From positions 40,397 to 104,396 of the forward strand of contig JAUCSE010000088.1 of the NCBI GenBank assembly GCA_030445275.1: DNA of 64,000 nt, in the 5' to 3' direction. The DNA is from Mucilaginibacter sp. Lineage in GTDB: Bacteria; Bacteroidota; Bacteroidia; Sphingobacteriales; Sphingobacteriaceae. Positions 45,473 through 54,977 of this stretch are shown one piece after another. A model generated the notes under the pieces. The model worked only from the letters and a program-made list of their open reading frames with translations. It was not told where the DNA came from and did no database searches. Each line of letters opens with the position of its first letter. The stretch's first letter is position 1. Both the position numbers and the translations under genes were made by a program.

Positions 45473-47161
45473 TTACCAGTCTAACTTAATTAAGGATACT
45501 GCCTGCCTTGGCAATGAAATATCTGTAACCAAGCTGCCATTTTTGCTAGTTGATTTTACTGGCTTGCCTATTGTCTGCAACTGCCCCGCTTTTTTTAATT
45601 CGGCTACCTGAGCAGTTGTTGGTTGCTGCGGCGATCCCATTTTTTTCCATAATTCATAAGAATTGCTATGCTCATTATCAATACGGTAATGCGTAACGGT
45701 TACTATTTTTGCCGGGATATGGTTTATTGATAGTTTTATCGACTCAGGTGTTCCTTGTTTATCATCATCATGATAATTCCAGATCATTACAGCCGCAGAC
45801 CGGGAATCATCAGTAGCCAATACTCCAATATCTGTTTGTCCTCTGATACTGGAATCCAAAACCATTTTCAGTGAATACATATGGTTACTTGTGACAGCTA
45901 CCCTTTGCCCTGTCATCTTGCCGAACATTCTAAATACATTAAGCACAGGTTTATCTATACCATTAGTAGCCAAATCACGAAATCCATAAAACCAGGGCTG
46001 ATTTTCAAATTCAAACGACCAGGAAACAGCGCCTGTAAGATTTGCCTGATACAGATCGGCCAGTTCATATTTGCGTGCAAATGAAGCTGCCGTATAGCTT
46101 GAATACATGGTTCCGTTACGGTAGGCATTTTGTGGATTGGTAGCCATACCACAGGCAGCACAGCCTTCAGGGTCAGACTCACCGATAACTATTGGCAGGT
46201 TTTTAACCTCCGGAAAAGCTGCGATCGTCTTAAAATTATCAAGAATATTACGAAGCTGTGCGCGAACATCCATCCTAACCATATTACCGGCAAGCTCAGG
46301 AGCCCCTTTTGCATGGAAAAGAATAACATCAAGTGGTGCACCAATTTTGCCGGTAACAGCATTGGTATCTCTTAAACAATGTTCAATAAAATCACTTAGG
46401 AATTTCATCCCGTTACCAGTTACATCGGCACCCCCGATTTTGGCAGTTGGCAAAGCACGTTTTACTGCATCAGATGAATAATCATAAAGCTTAAAAAACT
46501 CCTTTGGTGTTCCTTTCCAATAACTGGTATTAGGCTCATTCCACAGTTCCCAATACCAACTTTCTACCTCTTTTTTGCCGTAACGATCTACACAATGTTT
46601 CACCCACTGGTACACCAGTTCTCCCCACTTCTTATAATCTTTAGGAGGATAAGCCCAACCGGTGAAAATATCACTATAGTTGTCGCCCGGTTTCCAGTGA
46701 TGTTTGTAAGGACTGGGATGAGAAGAAAGCGCTTCGGGCATAAAACCGATCTGCGCAAGCGGTTTCATGCCGCGCTTGATATAAGTGTCAAAAATACTAT
46801 CCACTATTGCCCAGTTATATACAGGGTTTCCGGCAGCATCTTCGGTATAGGCGTTAGTAGAGCCCCATTTTAGGGCTGCCACACCATCGCCACTTACCAG
46901 TAAACTGTGGGTGCGTACATAAACGGGCCCCGGGCTCATAGCTGCCAGTTCCGATAATAATTTTTTACCATCTTTCATGTAGGTATAATTGGGCTCATCG
47001 TAGCCAAACCAAGCCCAGATCGGCTTCATTGGAGCTATAGGTTTTGCCAAATCAACTGATATTTGCGCCGGTTCAGTTGAAACCTGTTGAGCAACAACAC
47101 GGCCATGTAAAGCCAACACCATTAATAAAACCTTTAAGCTATTGCTGAATATCTTTTCCAT
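45473..47161 (-). CDS. GH39 family glycosidase, secreted
   Basis: 562 residues with a signal peptide (ends VVAQ). The GH39 barrel is recognised by YVRTHSLLVSGDG near the start, WYWELWNEPNTSYWKG with the acid/base Glu at about 207, and LPIVIGESDPEGCAACG with the nucleophile Glu at about 326. A C-terminal beta-sandwich follows (from about 410). GH39 includes beta-xylosidases, and in Bacteroides arabinogalactan loci also enzymes releasing arabinose-containing ends. The variant GESDPEGC with two nearby Cys is unlike classical xylosidases and suggests the latter group. Last intact gene of the operon GH31, GH51, GH39 (25-base gap). Confidence 0.85.
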   Translation of the reverse strand: MEKIFSNSLKVLLMVLALHGRVVAQQVSTEPAQISVDLAKPIAPMKPIWAWFGYDEPNYTYMKDGKKLLSELAAMSPGPVYVRTHSLLVSGDGVAALKWGSTNAYTEDAAGNPVYNWAIVDSIFDTYIKRGMKPLAQIGFMPEALSSHPSPYKHHWKPGDNYSDIFTGWAYPPKDYKKWGELVYQWVKHCVDRYGKKEVESWYWELWNEPNTSYWKGTPKEFFKLYDYSSDAVKRALPTAKIGGADVTGNGMKFLSDFIEHCLRDTNAVTGKIGAPLDVILFHAKGAPELAGNMVRMDVRAQLRNILDNFKTIAAFPEVKNLPIVIGESDPEGCAACGMATNPQNAYRNGTMYSSYTAASFARKYELADLYQANLTGAVSWSFEFENQPWFYGFRDLATNGIDKPVLNVFRMFGKMTGQRVAVTSNHMYSLKMVLDSSIRGQTDIGVLATDDSRSAAVMIWNYHDDDKQGTPESIKLSINHIPAKIVTVTHYRIDNEHSNSYELWKKMGSPQQPTTAQVAELKKAGQLQTIGKPVKSTSKNGSLVTDISLPRQAVSLIKLDW

Positions 47162-47186
47162 ATTTGGTTATACTTATAATTTTCTT

Positions 47187-49220
47187 CTAGTGAGATACTC
47201 CAAGGACATCGCCTTTTTTTATTCTAATCACGGTGAGTGAGTATGGAGGAATTTCATAAAGGAAAGATTTTCCGGCCATAAAAGCTGACGTTTCCGGAAT
47301 AACATTACCTGGATTTGCAAAAGTATTTTCTGCCCCGGGTGCGCCGGTCAGAATGGTGCGGCTTGCTTTGGGATTAATCGGACCAAAGCCATCAAGATTT
47401 ACCTTTGCCTGTGTGGTTGATGTACCCGCGTTCACCAGTTTCAGGATAAGATCTCCTGTTTTACTATCTTTTACAAATGATGCAGCCAGCGTAGAATCCC
47501 TTATCCCTTTCCCTTCAGAAAACGAAACAATATCTGCATAATACTGATCACCCTGGTTGGTAGAAAACAACTGCTGAACATAGTAATTAACGGTTGGAGC
47601 TACAGCTGTATTTGAAAAATAGATCAGATTTGGATTCCAGGAGGTATAGTTCTGGCGTGCAATAAGCGGCGCGTATGATGCCATTTTCACAACATCTCCA
47701 TTGCGTTCAAGAGCAGTCATATAAACCGCTTCGGCAAGCGCGTTAAATAATTTATTACCCTTAGAGGCATACTCTCCTATATAAACTTTTGATTTTGAAC
47801 GGACGTAAGTATCATATCGCTTGGTATTGTGCAGAAACCATTCAGGTTTTTCATAATAATGTTCATCAACCACGGGTATGGCTAACTGATCGGCAAGTTT
47901 CCAGCCCTGTTCATAATCATCACCCGCAGGTCCTGGACCAACTGTACCAACCAGTGTTATTTTAGGATATTTGGCCCTCACCGCATCATAGATCATCTTA
48001 AACCGCTCCCTGAATTCGGAGGTAATTTTATCTTCATTTCCTATGCCCAGATACTCCAGGTTAAATGGTTTAGGATGTCCAGCCTCAGCCCTTTTTGCCC
48101 CCCATGTTGAAGAAACCGGTCCGTTTGCATATTCAATCAAATCTAAAACATCTTGAATATACCCTTTCATTTCACCCATAGGTAATCCCCTTTGTCCCGT
48201 TCCGCCTATACGCCAGGTCCCTCCAGAATTTTGACAGCTTACGGCGGCAGCTACAACAGGTACAGGTTTGGCCCCAATATCTTCGCAAAACTGAAAGTAT
48301 TCATAATAGCCCAGCCCTACGCTCTGATGATAATTCCAAATATTCCGCTGCCCTATGCGCTGTTCAACAGGGCCTATCGTATTTTTCCAGCGGTACATAT
48401 TTCCAAGCCCATCACCATGAACCAGGCAACCTCCCGGAAAACGCATAAACTTTGGTTTCAGATCGGCAATGGCCTGTGCAATATCGGGCCGAAGTCCGTT
48501 AGTTCTGTTCCTGAATGTTTTTTGAGGAAAAAGCGATACCATATCCAGGGCAAGTTTTCCTTTGGCTTTTGCAACAATAACCAGGCGGGCACTATCATCA
48601 CTTTGGGTAGCAGTAATTGTCGTGGTATATTTTTTCCAATCCTTAGTTTGGGTTGCAAAGGTGGCCTCGCCATATACAGTTCCCTTTTTACCTTCCAGCT
48701 TAACCAGAACCGGAATTGATTTATCAGAAAGCTGTTTTAGAAAAACCGAAAAATCATACTTTTCGCCAGCTTTCAACACAATACCATCAAAACCTGAATT
48801 GCTTAAACCTACCCCTTCCGTCCCCTCCTCTTCCACATTCAGCACAACATAATGTGGATTATTTATTGATACAGGGGTCGTTGTTTCCACAGAGATTGTT
48901 CCGTAGCCATAGCCCTTAGTAATATATTCCCAGGCGGTAAGCGGATTCCAATCTTTACTATCAGCCGGACTGTATTCAAACGACCGGTTTTGTATCAACT
49001 CGGCATAAAGACCACCATCGGCGGCATAACTCAGGTCTTCAAAAAATATCCCGAACAAATCTGGGCTGATGGGTTTACCGGCTGAGGTTTTCTTGGAGGA
49101 AGATGAATCTCTGGCAGATATAAGATGGCTTTTCTGATTGTTGCCGCTACTTGAAGTCCAGCTTAATGCCAGCAATGCATACAGTATTGTACCAAAGGAG
49201 TAAATTACCTGTTTTTTCAT
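47187..49220 (-). CDS. GH51 alpha-L-arabinofuranosidase, secreted
   Basis: 677 residues with an N-terminal signal. After it comes the GH51 start GKPISPDLFGIFFEDLSYAA and DGGLYAELIQNRSFEY, a CBM4-like beta domain (about 100-235), and the barrel with FMRFPGGCLVHGDGL, the acid/base Glu in YLGIGNEDK (about 395) and the nucleophile in VYIGEYASKG (about 482). A C-terminal jelly roll follows. GH51 enzymes are retaining exo-acting alpha-L-arabinofuranosidases, removing Ara side chains from arabinan, arabinoxylan or arabinogalactan. Middle gene of a tight operon: only 3 bases separate it from GH31. Confidence 0.92.
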   Translation of the reverse strand: MKKQVIYSFGTILYALLALSWTSSSGNNQKSHLISARDSSSSKKTSAGKPISPDLFGIFFEDLSYAADGGLYAELIQNRSFEYSPADSKDWNPLTAWEYITKGYGYGTISVETTTPVSINNPHYVVLNVEEEGTEGVGLSNSGFDGIVLKAGEKYDFSVFLKQLSDKSIPVLVKLEGKKGTVYGEATFATQTKDWKKYTTTITATQSDDSARLVIVAKAKGKLALDMVSLFPQKTFRNRTNGLRPDIAQAIADLKPKFMRFPGGCLVHGDGLGNMYRWKNTIGPVEQRIGQRNIWNYHQSVGLGYYEYFQFCEDIGAKPVPVVAAAVSCQNSGGTWRIGGTGQRGLPMGEMKGYIQDVLDLIEYANGPVSSTWGAKRAEAGHPKPFNLEYLGIGNEDKITSEFRERFKMIYDAVRAKYPKITLVGTVGPGPAGDDYEQGWKLADQLAIPVVDEHYYEKPEWFLHNTKRYDTYVRSKSKVYIGEYASKGNKLFNALAEAVYMTALERNGDVVKMASYAPLIARQNYTSWNPNLIYFSNTAVAPTVNYYVQQLFSTNQGDQYYADIVSFSEGKGIRDSTLAASFVKDSKTGDLILKLVNAGTSTTQAKVNLDGFGPINPKASRTILTGAPGAENTFANPGNVIPETSAFMAGKSFLYEIPPYSLTVIRIKKGDVLGVSH

Positions 49221-49223
49221 TTT

Positions 49224-51587
49224 TTAAAACTGAATCACTTTTTTAAGTCCGCTATATACTATTGCTTTGTCAGGTTTTATTGTTTCGGCACCAACACCAT
49301 GATTGGCGTTGACGAGGATCACATTAAAAACCCTGTCTTTCAATACGCCGGGATATGTTCCTTTACGGGTATCAACAGTCAGTGTTTTTACTTTATCATT
49401 CCATTTAAACTCAATGGTAGCATAAACACCTTTTTCGTAATTGTAATTATCATTTTCGTCCTCATAAAGAGTAAATGATCCATCAGCGCCGGGGTATATC
49501 CTTAGCTCGATGTTTTTAAGGTCTTTTTCGCCTGTGTATTGCTGAAATGGTCCCATCGGGATAATGGAGCCCGCTTTTACATATAAAGGCATAACATCAA
49601 CAGGGGTTGCCTTTGTAACAGACTGGCCACCCTGAAGCTGATCGCCCGTCCAAAAGTCAAACCAGGTATGGTTGGCAGGCAGGTATACCTGCTGTGTTTT
49701 AATATGATCGAAATCGGTTTTACTGCTTACTTTGCTCGTGTACATGGAATCGGTTACCGGGCAAACCAGGAAGGCTTTGCCAAACATATATTCATTATTA
49801 ATATCGAGCGCTTTTTTATCCTCCGGGAAATCCATTACCAATGCACGCATCATGGTTGAACCATTTGCTGTAATGCTCCAGGCATTAGAATAATTATAAG
49901 GTAATAAGCGGTAACGCAGGTTAATGTATTTTTCGATCGCGTCATAAGCCCAATATCCTTTTGCACCAAACTGGTAAATTTCTCTTGGTGTTTCGGTTCC
50001 GTGCGAGCGCATCATTGGGCAAAATGCGCCAAACTGTGCCCAGCGTACATACAGCTCCTGATAACCAATATTTTTCACTCCATCGTGTGAAAACCCGTTT
50101 GCAAAAAAACCACCGATGTCGGTATTCCAATATGGGATGCCCGATAGCGAAAGGTTAAGTCCGCCTGATATTTGTTTACGGAATACATCCCAATCGGAGC
50201 GGATATCACCCGACCAAACGGTTGTCGCGTTGCGCTGCTGTCCGGCAAAAGCCGAACGGGCCAGGATAAACACTCGTTTATCTGAGCTTACTTCGCGCTG
50301 ATGCTCATATACTCCACCGGTATGTACCAGCGGATACGCGTTGCGTACTTTTCTGAATGTACCTAAGTAGGTTGGCGTATTATCATCACTTTCTTTAGGT
50401 TTTGAATGGTCAGGCTCTGTAGAATCAAGCCACCAGCCGTCCATTCCGAGGGAGAAAATATTTTTATTCACATAGCTCCACCACAGATCACGGGCTTTCG
50501 GGTTAAAAGCATCATATGGTTGCACTATTGCTGTTGGTGGCCAGGTTAAGAAATTATTATACAAAAAACCTTTTTTGTTCATATCGGCCCAGATTCTGGT
50601 TTTATTACCGAATGACGGCCATACCGATATAATGATATGGGCGTTTAACTGATGTACACTATCAATCATTACTTTGGGATTTGGATAATTGGGATTACCA
50701 AATTCTGTCGAATTCCATTGCGCATCATCCACACCCCAATATTGCCAATCCTGCACTATGCCATCAATAGGCACCTGCAGTTCCCGGTATTTTTTTAATA
50801 CGCCAACTACCTCCTGCTGGGCTTTATAGCGTTCGCGGCTTTGCCAGTAACCAAATGCCCAACGCGGAAACATAGGAGCCTGGCCTGTTAAATGGCGATA
50901 ACCGGCTATTACCTGATCAGGAGTACCCCCGTAGATAAAGTAATAATCGGCGCAATTGCCTACTTGTGATGAAAAAGAAGTTCCGGTTGTGTTATCATCA
51001 AAAACAGTGGCCGAGTAATTATCCCAAAACAGGCCATAACCTTTTGACGAATGCATAAAGGGTATGCCTATCTGCATATTCTCCTGTTTTAGGGTTAATT
51101 GCTGATTGCGCTGGTTCATGATACCCGCCTGATGTTGCCCAAGACCATAAATGGCCTCTCCCTCCTCCAGTTGAAAACCCTGAGTTACGCTAAAAGTATT
51201 TTCGAGCGAATCTTTAAAAAGAGTAAACTTTACGCCTTCAGTACTTTCATTTAAAAGCGTAACGCCTTTAAGATTGCTAAAAGTCACCTGTCCGTTTAAT
51301 TTATTCAATTTTACCAGGATGGCGCTACTGCGCACGGTGATAGAATGCGCATCCGTTTGAAAATTCAGCGTCGCTTTTTGTGGTTCCTGAATAACGGATA
51401 AGCTTTTCTTAACAGCTGTTATTCCTGATGGCGATTTAAATACTCTTACAATGCGAGGAGTAAAAAACTGAATTTCAACATTGGTATTATTTACAGATGT
51501 TTTAAAACCGAACGTTGTCCTGGTATAAGTTTGAGCATCCACTGCCAAACAGAAACAAAGCAGGGTTATGCTAAAAATATATTTCAT
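49224..51587 (-). CDS. GH31 family alpha-glycosidase, secreted
   Basis: 787 residues with a signal peptide (AVDAQ). The N-terminal beta-sandwich, catalytic barrel and C-terminal beta domains of GH31 are present. The nucleophile Asp is in MDGWWLDSTEPD (about 386) and the acid/base Asp in VWSGDIRSDWD (about 459). Strongly conserved FPRWAFGYWQSRERY and DGIVQDWQYWG are seen. Specificities in GH31 include alpha-xylosidase, alpha-glucosidase and, in Pedobacter, alpha-galactosidase; none can be excluded. First gene of the operon GH31, GH51, GH39; the promoter lies within the AT-rich 51588-51894. Confidence 0.88.
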   Translation of the reverse strand: MKYIFSITLLCFCLAVDAQTYTRTTFGFKTSVNNTNVEIQFFTPRIVRVFKSPSGITAVKKSLSVIQEPQKATLNFQTDAHSITVRSSAILVKLNKLNGQVTFSNLKGVTLLNESTEGVKFTLFKDSLENTFSVTQGFQLEEGEAIYGLGQHQAGIMNQRNQQLTLKQENMQIGIPFMHSSKGYGLFWDNYSATVFDDNTTGTSFSSQVGNCADYYFIYGGTPDQVIAGYRHLTGQAPMFPRWAFGYWQSRERYKAQQEVVGVLKKYRELQVPIDGIVQDWQYWGVDDAQWNSTEFGNPNYPNPKVMIDSVHQLNAHIIISVWPSFGNKTRIWADMNKKGFLYNNFLTWPPTAIVQPYDAFNPKARDLWWSYVNKNIFSLGMDGWWLDSTEPDHSKPKESDDNTPTYLGTFRKVRNAYPLVHTGGVYEHQREVSSDKRVFILARSAFAGQQRNATTVWSGDIRSDWDVFRKQISGGLNLSLSGIPYWNTDIGGFFANGFSHDGVKNIGYQELYVRWAQFGAFCPMMRSHGTETPREIYQFGAKGYWAYDAIEKYINLRYRLLPYNYSNAWSITANGSTMMRALVMDFPEDKKALDINNEYMFGKAFLVCPVTDSMYTSKVSSKTDFDHIKTQQVYLPANHTWFDFWTGDQLQGGQSVTKATPVDVMPLYVKAGSIIPMGPFQQYTGEKDLKNIELRIYPGADGSFTLYEDENDNYNYEKGVYATIEFKWNDKVKTLTVDTRKGTYPGVLKDRVFNVILVNANHGVGAETIKPDKAIVYSGLKKVIQF

Positions 51588-51894
51588 ACTGATATAGGAT
51601 TAAATACAAAAGTTTATTGGTTATTTATCATAAATTGTTGTCAACTGAATAAAGAGCGGTCTTAATTTTCACTTTTTTAATTTGTTTTTAGCACAACGTT
51701 CAAGAAATAACCGTACTAAGTTCATATTGGTTCTATCCGATGACTTTCGGATAATTATTTTATATTATAAATGTATAAATAACAATTATATTTTTATAAA
51801 AAAATGTATAAGAGTTTAGTAAACTAGTAAAAAAGCTTCAAAAAACAATATATAAGCATGTAAGCTAATTCACCTCTTCAACTGAAAAGAATAA
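51588..51894. promoter_or_regulatory. AT-rich upstream region of the GH31-GH51-GH39 operon
   Basis: About 300 bases with no gene. On the minus strand the string aacttttg at about 16-23 bases before the GH31 start approximates the TAnnTTTG -7 box with one mismatch. No further repeat was found. Confidence 0.3.
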
Positions 51895-51937
51895 TTTTGC
51901 ATTAATTATTGTTATTATAACAATAATTAATGCAAAA
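51895..51937. repeat. perfect 43-bp palindrome, AT-rich
   Basis: Two 21-base arms (ttttgcattaattattgtta plus t, and its complement) around a single central T, without mismatch. It lies 65 bases after the stop of the GH43-clan gene and about 310 bases before the GH31 start. It begins with T and ends with A on both strands, the reverse of a terminator A...T layout, so it is not a textbook intrinsic terminator, though it would form a strong RNA hairpin. Confidence 0.85.
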
Positions 51938-52002
51938 CAACAAAACTGATAATGCTTCTTCTAAGCATTCTGCCTCTTGTTTGTATTAAAAACTATCTAA
52001 AA

Positions 52003-53007
52003 TTATTTATTCACCAAATGAATGTTGACAGGTTCATCACGATTACAGGTTACTACTCCATCGTGATAATGCAACTCAGTCAACTGGATCACACTGCGTT
52101 TGCTTTCGAAGGAACCTCTTACCGCAGGTTTATCCATCGTCCTACCCGGGTGCGTAAAATAAAACACATAAGCCCTGTTGTTATTTACCACCACATCGCA
52201 GTGGCCGCCAATAGCCTGATCGTCAATGCCTTTACCTGGTTTTTCTAAAATCCGTTCATCTTGTTTAGTCCATGCCAGTAAATCATTGGAACTATACACT
52301 TCCATCCCCTTCCATACATCTACGATCATGAAAAACTTATTCTGCCACCTGAAGATCTTCGGACCTTCGCCATTTGCCGGTATGGCGGTGTCTTTGTCTA
52401 TCCAGTTGTACAGGTCAGTACTTTCTGCATATGATATCGCTTTACCCTTCTTTTCATCATTATACCACAGTCTCCATAATCCCTCGGAAACTTTAATAAT
52501 GGAAGCATCAATCACATGGTGCGTACCCAGCGGTAAAATGCCCTCAAATTTCCAGTTCAACAAATCAGCGCTTGTTAAATGCACAATTTCTCTCGGATGT
52601 TCCCAATCTTTAAATATTCCGGGGACATAGGTAAGGTATATATGATACAAGCCCTTATTCTCTATAATATCAGGAGCCCAAAATGTGTACCCAGGGTTAG
52701 TTCGGTAATTAATATTAGCGGTATCTTTATACTTCCAAGTCCTGCCATCTGTTGATTCGGCTATCCCAATTTTAGTACCATGCACCCACTGAACTCCGGT
52801 TGAATCATTTAATGTGGCCCGACGATTGGTATAAAACATCCACCACATCTTTTGCTGTTTGTTGTAGATCACCACCGGATCTGCAGCACCATGCTCTACC
52901 GGATCATCAAACAAGGGCTTAAGCGCTGTTTTTGTTTGAGCGAACATGTTAGATGATATGTTTACAGTTAACAGTAACAAGTACGCAAATTTGTTCATGA
53001 AATTCAT
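52003..53007 (-). CDS. GH43-clan (five-bladed propeller) glycosidase, secreted
   Basis: 334 residues with a signal peptide (ends MFAQ). Propeller features: EHGAADPVVIYNKQQKMWWM with the candidate base Asp, TFWAPDIIENKGLYHIYLTY, THHVIDASIIKVSEGLWRLW with the modulating Asp, and PANGEGPKIFRWQNKFFMIV with a candidate acid Glu. This fits clan GH-F families such as GH43 or a nearby propeller family; the sequence is divergent from the other two GH43 proteins of the window. The ATG overlaps the TGA of a broken upstream gene (ATGA), so it was the downstream member of a coupled pair; a start three codons later (MNKFAY) is possible. The preceding gene is now a fragment. Confidence 0.75.
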   Translation of the reverse strand: MNFMNKFAYLLLLTVNISSNMFAQTKTALKPLFDDPVEHGAADPVVIYNKQQKMWWMFYTNRRATLNDSTGVQWVHGTKIGIAESTDGRTWKYKDTANINYRTNPGYTFWAPDIIENKGLYHIYLTYVPGIFKDWEHPREIVHLTSADLLNWKFEGILPLGTHHVIDASIIKVSEGLWRLWYNDEKKGKAISYAESTDLYNWIDKDTAIPANGEGPKIFRWQNKFFMIVDVWKGMEVYSSNDLLAWTKQDERILEKPGKGIDDQAIGGHCDVVVNNNRAYVFYFTHPGRTMDKPAVRGSFESKRSVIQLTELHYHDGVVTCNRDEPVNIHLVNK

Positions 53008-53220
53008 TGTTCTTCATTTATACTAAAAAGGTTTCCATTATCCGCTTGCCACAGCTCCGCCAGTGTGGCTGGGCCAAAAGATGCATGAGGTTTGTCACAA
53101 CCCATTTCCGCCGCCTTTTGGGTAATGGCTTTCATAATACTGCCATTACCCGCGCCGTTTTTTTAATAATTTATAGCCTCATTGTACCGGGTCGCGTCGT
53201 CACATAATACGTCAACGGTA
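53004..53220 (-). pseudogene. broken gene formerly coupled to the GH43-clan gene
   Basis: The readable end is RYNEAINY-stop, then NGAGNGSIMKAITQKAAEMG and CDKPHASFGPATLAELWQAD, then NLFSINEEQ and TGA. The TGA overlaps the ATG of the next gene. An in-frame TAA interrupts it and no start is found upstream. Family not recognised. Its loss may leave the following GH43-clan gene without efficient translation or a promoter. Confidence 0.45.
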
Positions 53221-53877
53221 AATATCGACGAACATGCCAAATATCGCAGCGAATACGGAAACCAAAGGGGGGACTGGGGAGCAATCACAGGGGGTAAAAA
53301 TAAAAATTGTCAAATTTAAGAAGCTGAAATCGCCTTTTACTATACCAGCAGGGAATTTTGGGATAAAACAGTAAAAAATACTTAAAAGGTTCTAAACGCT
53401 ATAATTAATCAATTCCCTAACATTCTTCAAAATCAATTCAAATTCTTCTTCTCTGAATTGGAAATGCAATCGTTGATACTTTGGGGAATTTCACGAAAAA
53501 GTCCCTTAATGCGGAGAATTCATAATGCCCATGAAAGTATGGGACAGAAATTTCTGGAGTTAACTGATTCACATTTTAATGATACGAATATCAATTTTAG
53601 GGCTATAGACCCTCTATTGATTGAAGGTATCTTATTACACCATTTTACATACAAGGTTCAATGGCGGTATATTTTCTGATATAGACATTAATTCTGAGAC
53701 AGGAAAGGATGAAATCAACATCAAATCTTACTTTAAATAGTAGACAATCGGGCGTTGACTAAAAATTAGGAGATAGAGTTTAATTGCCCTAGCCAAAAAA
53801 ACCATCATTTTTCTTTTCAGACCAACCCACAAATATGATAACTGCGCTATGGGTTAATCAAACTTTATGTTTTTATA
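53221..53877. other. gene-poor stretch
   Basis: Over 600 bases with only short frames; one plus-strand frame of 73 codons (53458-53679) has no recognisable features. I see no RNA gene or repeat here. Confidence 0.35.
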
Positions 53878-53917
53878 TTTTTCGCCCCAAATGTTAATTA
53901 ACATTTGGGGCGAAAAA
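53878..53917. repeat. perfect 40-bp palindrome
   Basis: Two 20-base arms (tttttcgccccaaatgttaa and its complement) meet with no spacer. It begins directly after the stop codon of the yellow/MRJP-like gene. Like the palindrome at 51895-51937 it runs T...A on both strands, so the T tract precedes rather than follows the stem. Confidence 0.88.
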
Positions 53918-54967
53918 TCACTTCACAGGATTTTTAAATCGAAAAATGTAGTAAGGTGGAACACCTGTATCATCTCCTCCTGTAAAAGCAGGCGTGGTAG
54001 TGAGCTGGTCCACACTTATATAAACATAGCCATTTGTTACAGCTACGTTATCCGGCCACTGCAGGTGGGTATCGGTAATAAGGGTTTGCAGCTTGCCTTT
54101 TGCCGTAAGCACGCTTATGGCATGCCTGGTAAGGTCGGTGAAATAATGGTTGCCTCTTGCATCGGTAGCCACGCCATCAGTTATGGGTTTGGGTCCCACC
54201 ACTTTAATGGCTTTGACTATAACACTATCCGGAGCACCATCCCTGAATAATCTGGCGGGCACGCTGTACCATGCAGTTCCGTTCATCGCACCATAATATA
54301 GCGTTTGCCTATCAGCAGACAGCGTAATAGGGTTAATACCAACGCGGGCAGGTTTGCCGCCAAAATTAATTACTTTGCCGTCTATCACCATATCAATATC
54401 TTCTGGTTGTAGAGACCGATGGCCTCCAAATCTTCGGGCCTCTTTGGTCTTCAGATTTACCGCGATAATACCCGGATTTGCAAAATCAGCCAGGTATGCC
54501 CATCCGTTTCTTTCGTCTACGGCGATATCCTGTACAAAACTACTTTTGGGGGCAATAGTTGAATCCAGTTCAATTTTTTGTATCAGTTTGTTTTTGCTGA
54601 TGTCGAAATTCCAGATACGTGTTTTCCCTAGTGTGTGACCCATATCTATCACCCATAAGTTATCATTCTTATCGATAGTTATACCAAGCGGGGCATCAAG
54701 CGCGGCATCGCTTGCAGGCTTTCCGTTTTTCTGGAATGTAGCATCAGGGTAAGAAACATATTCAGTAGGGCTTTTAATTTCCACCAGCTGGATATCGCTG
54801 CTACCTAGAAAATTTATGGTAGCAAACACACGTCCGCTTTTAGAGACAGCTACGTTGGCAGGACGTATGGGCAACTGCCCTACGATTTCAAGTTTGGGTT
54901 GCGTACTTTGACCATGTGCCTGAAAAAGTGCGACGAATACGATCAGGAGTGTTATAATGAATTTCAT
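53918..54967 (-). CDS. yellow/major royal jelly protein-like secreted propeller
   Basis: 349 residues with a signal peptide (ends AHGQ). The product matches the bacterial yellow/MRJP (L-dopachrome tautomerase-related, SMP-30-like) family: LPIRPANVAVSKSGRVFATI, APLGITIDKNDNLWVIDMGH, VQDIAVDERNGWAYLADFAN, GINPITLSADRQTLYYGAMN, TDGVATDARGNHYFTDLTRH and HLQWPDNVAVTNGYVYISVD. These are blades of a six-bladed propeller. The bacterial role is unknown; a lactonase or small-molecule-binding function is guessed from the fold. It starts 10 bases after the MDR reductase gene, so both are cotranscribed. Confidence 0.82.
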   Translation of the reverse strand: MKFIITLLIVFVALFQAHGQSTQPKLEIVGQLPIRPANVAVSKSGRVFATINFLGSSDIQLVEIKSPTEYVSYPDATFQKNGKPASDAALDAPLGITIDKNDNLWVIDMGHTLGKTRIWNFDISKNKLIQKIELDSTIAPKSSFVQDIAVDERNGWAYLADFANPGIIAVNLKTKEARRFGGHRSLQPEDIDMVIDGKVINFGGKPARVGINPITLSADRQTLYYGAMNGTAWYSVPARLFRDGAPDSVIVKAIKVVGPKPITDGVATDARGNHYFTDLTRHAISVLTAKGKLQTLITDTHLQWPDNVAVTNGYVYISVDQLTTTPAFTGGDDTGVPPYYIFRFKNPVK

Positions 54968-54977
54968 GATATTTAAA

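Noticed and set aside
48192..48719. 175-codon open frame on the plus strand
   Set aside because: It is antisense to the GH51 gene, with no recognisable domain; an artefact of codon composition.
51895..51937. Ordinary intrinsic terminator
   Set aside because: The stem is almost wholly AT and the T tract comes before, not after, the hairpin on both strands; kept as a palindrome of unknown role.
53878..53917. Ordinary intrinsic terminator of the MRJP-like gene
   Set aside because: On the minus strand the stem is followed by A residues rather than T, and there is no loop; termination is possible but not the textbook layout.
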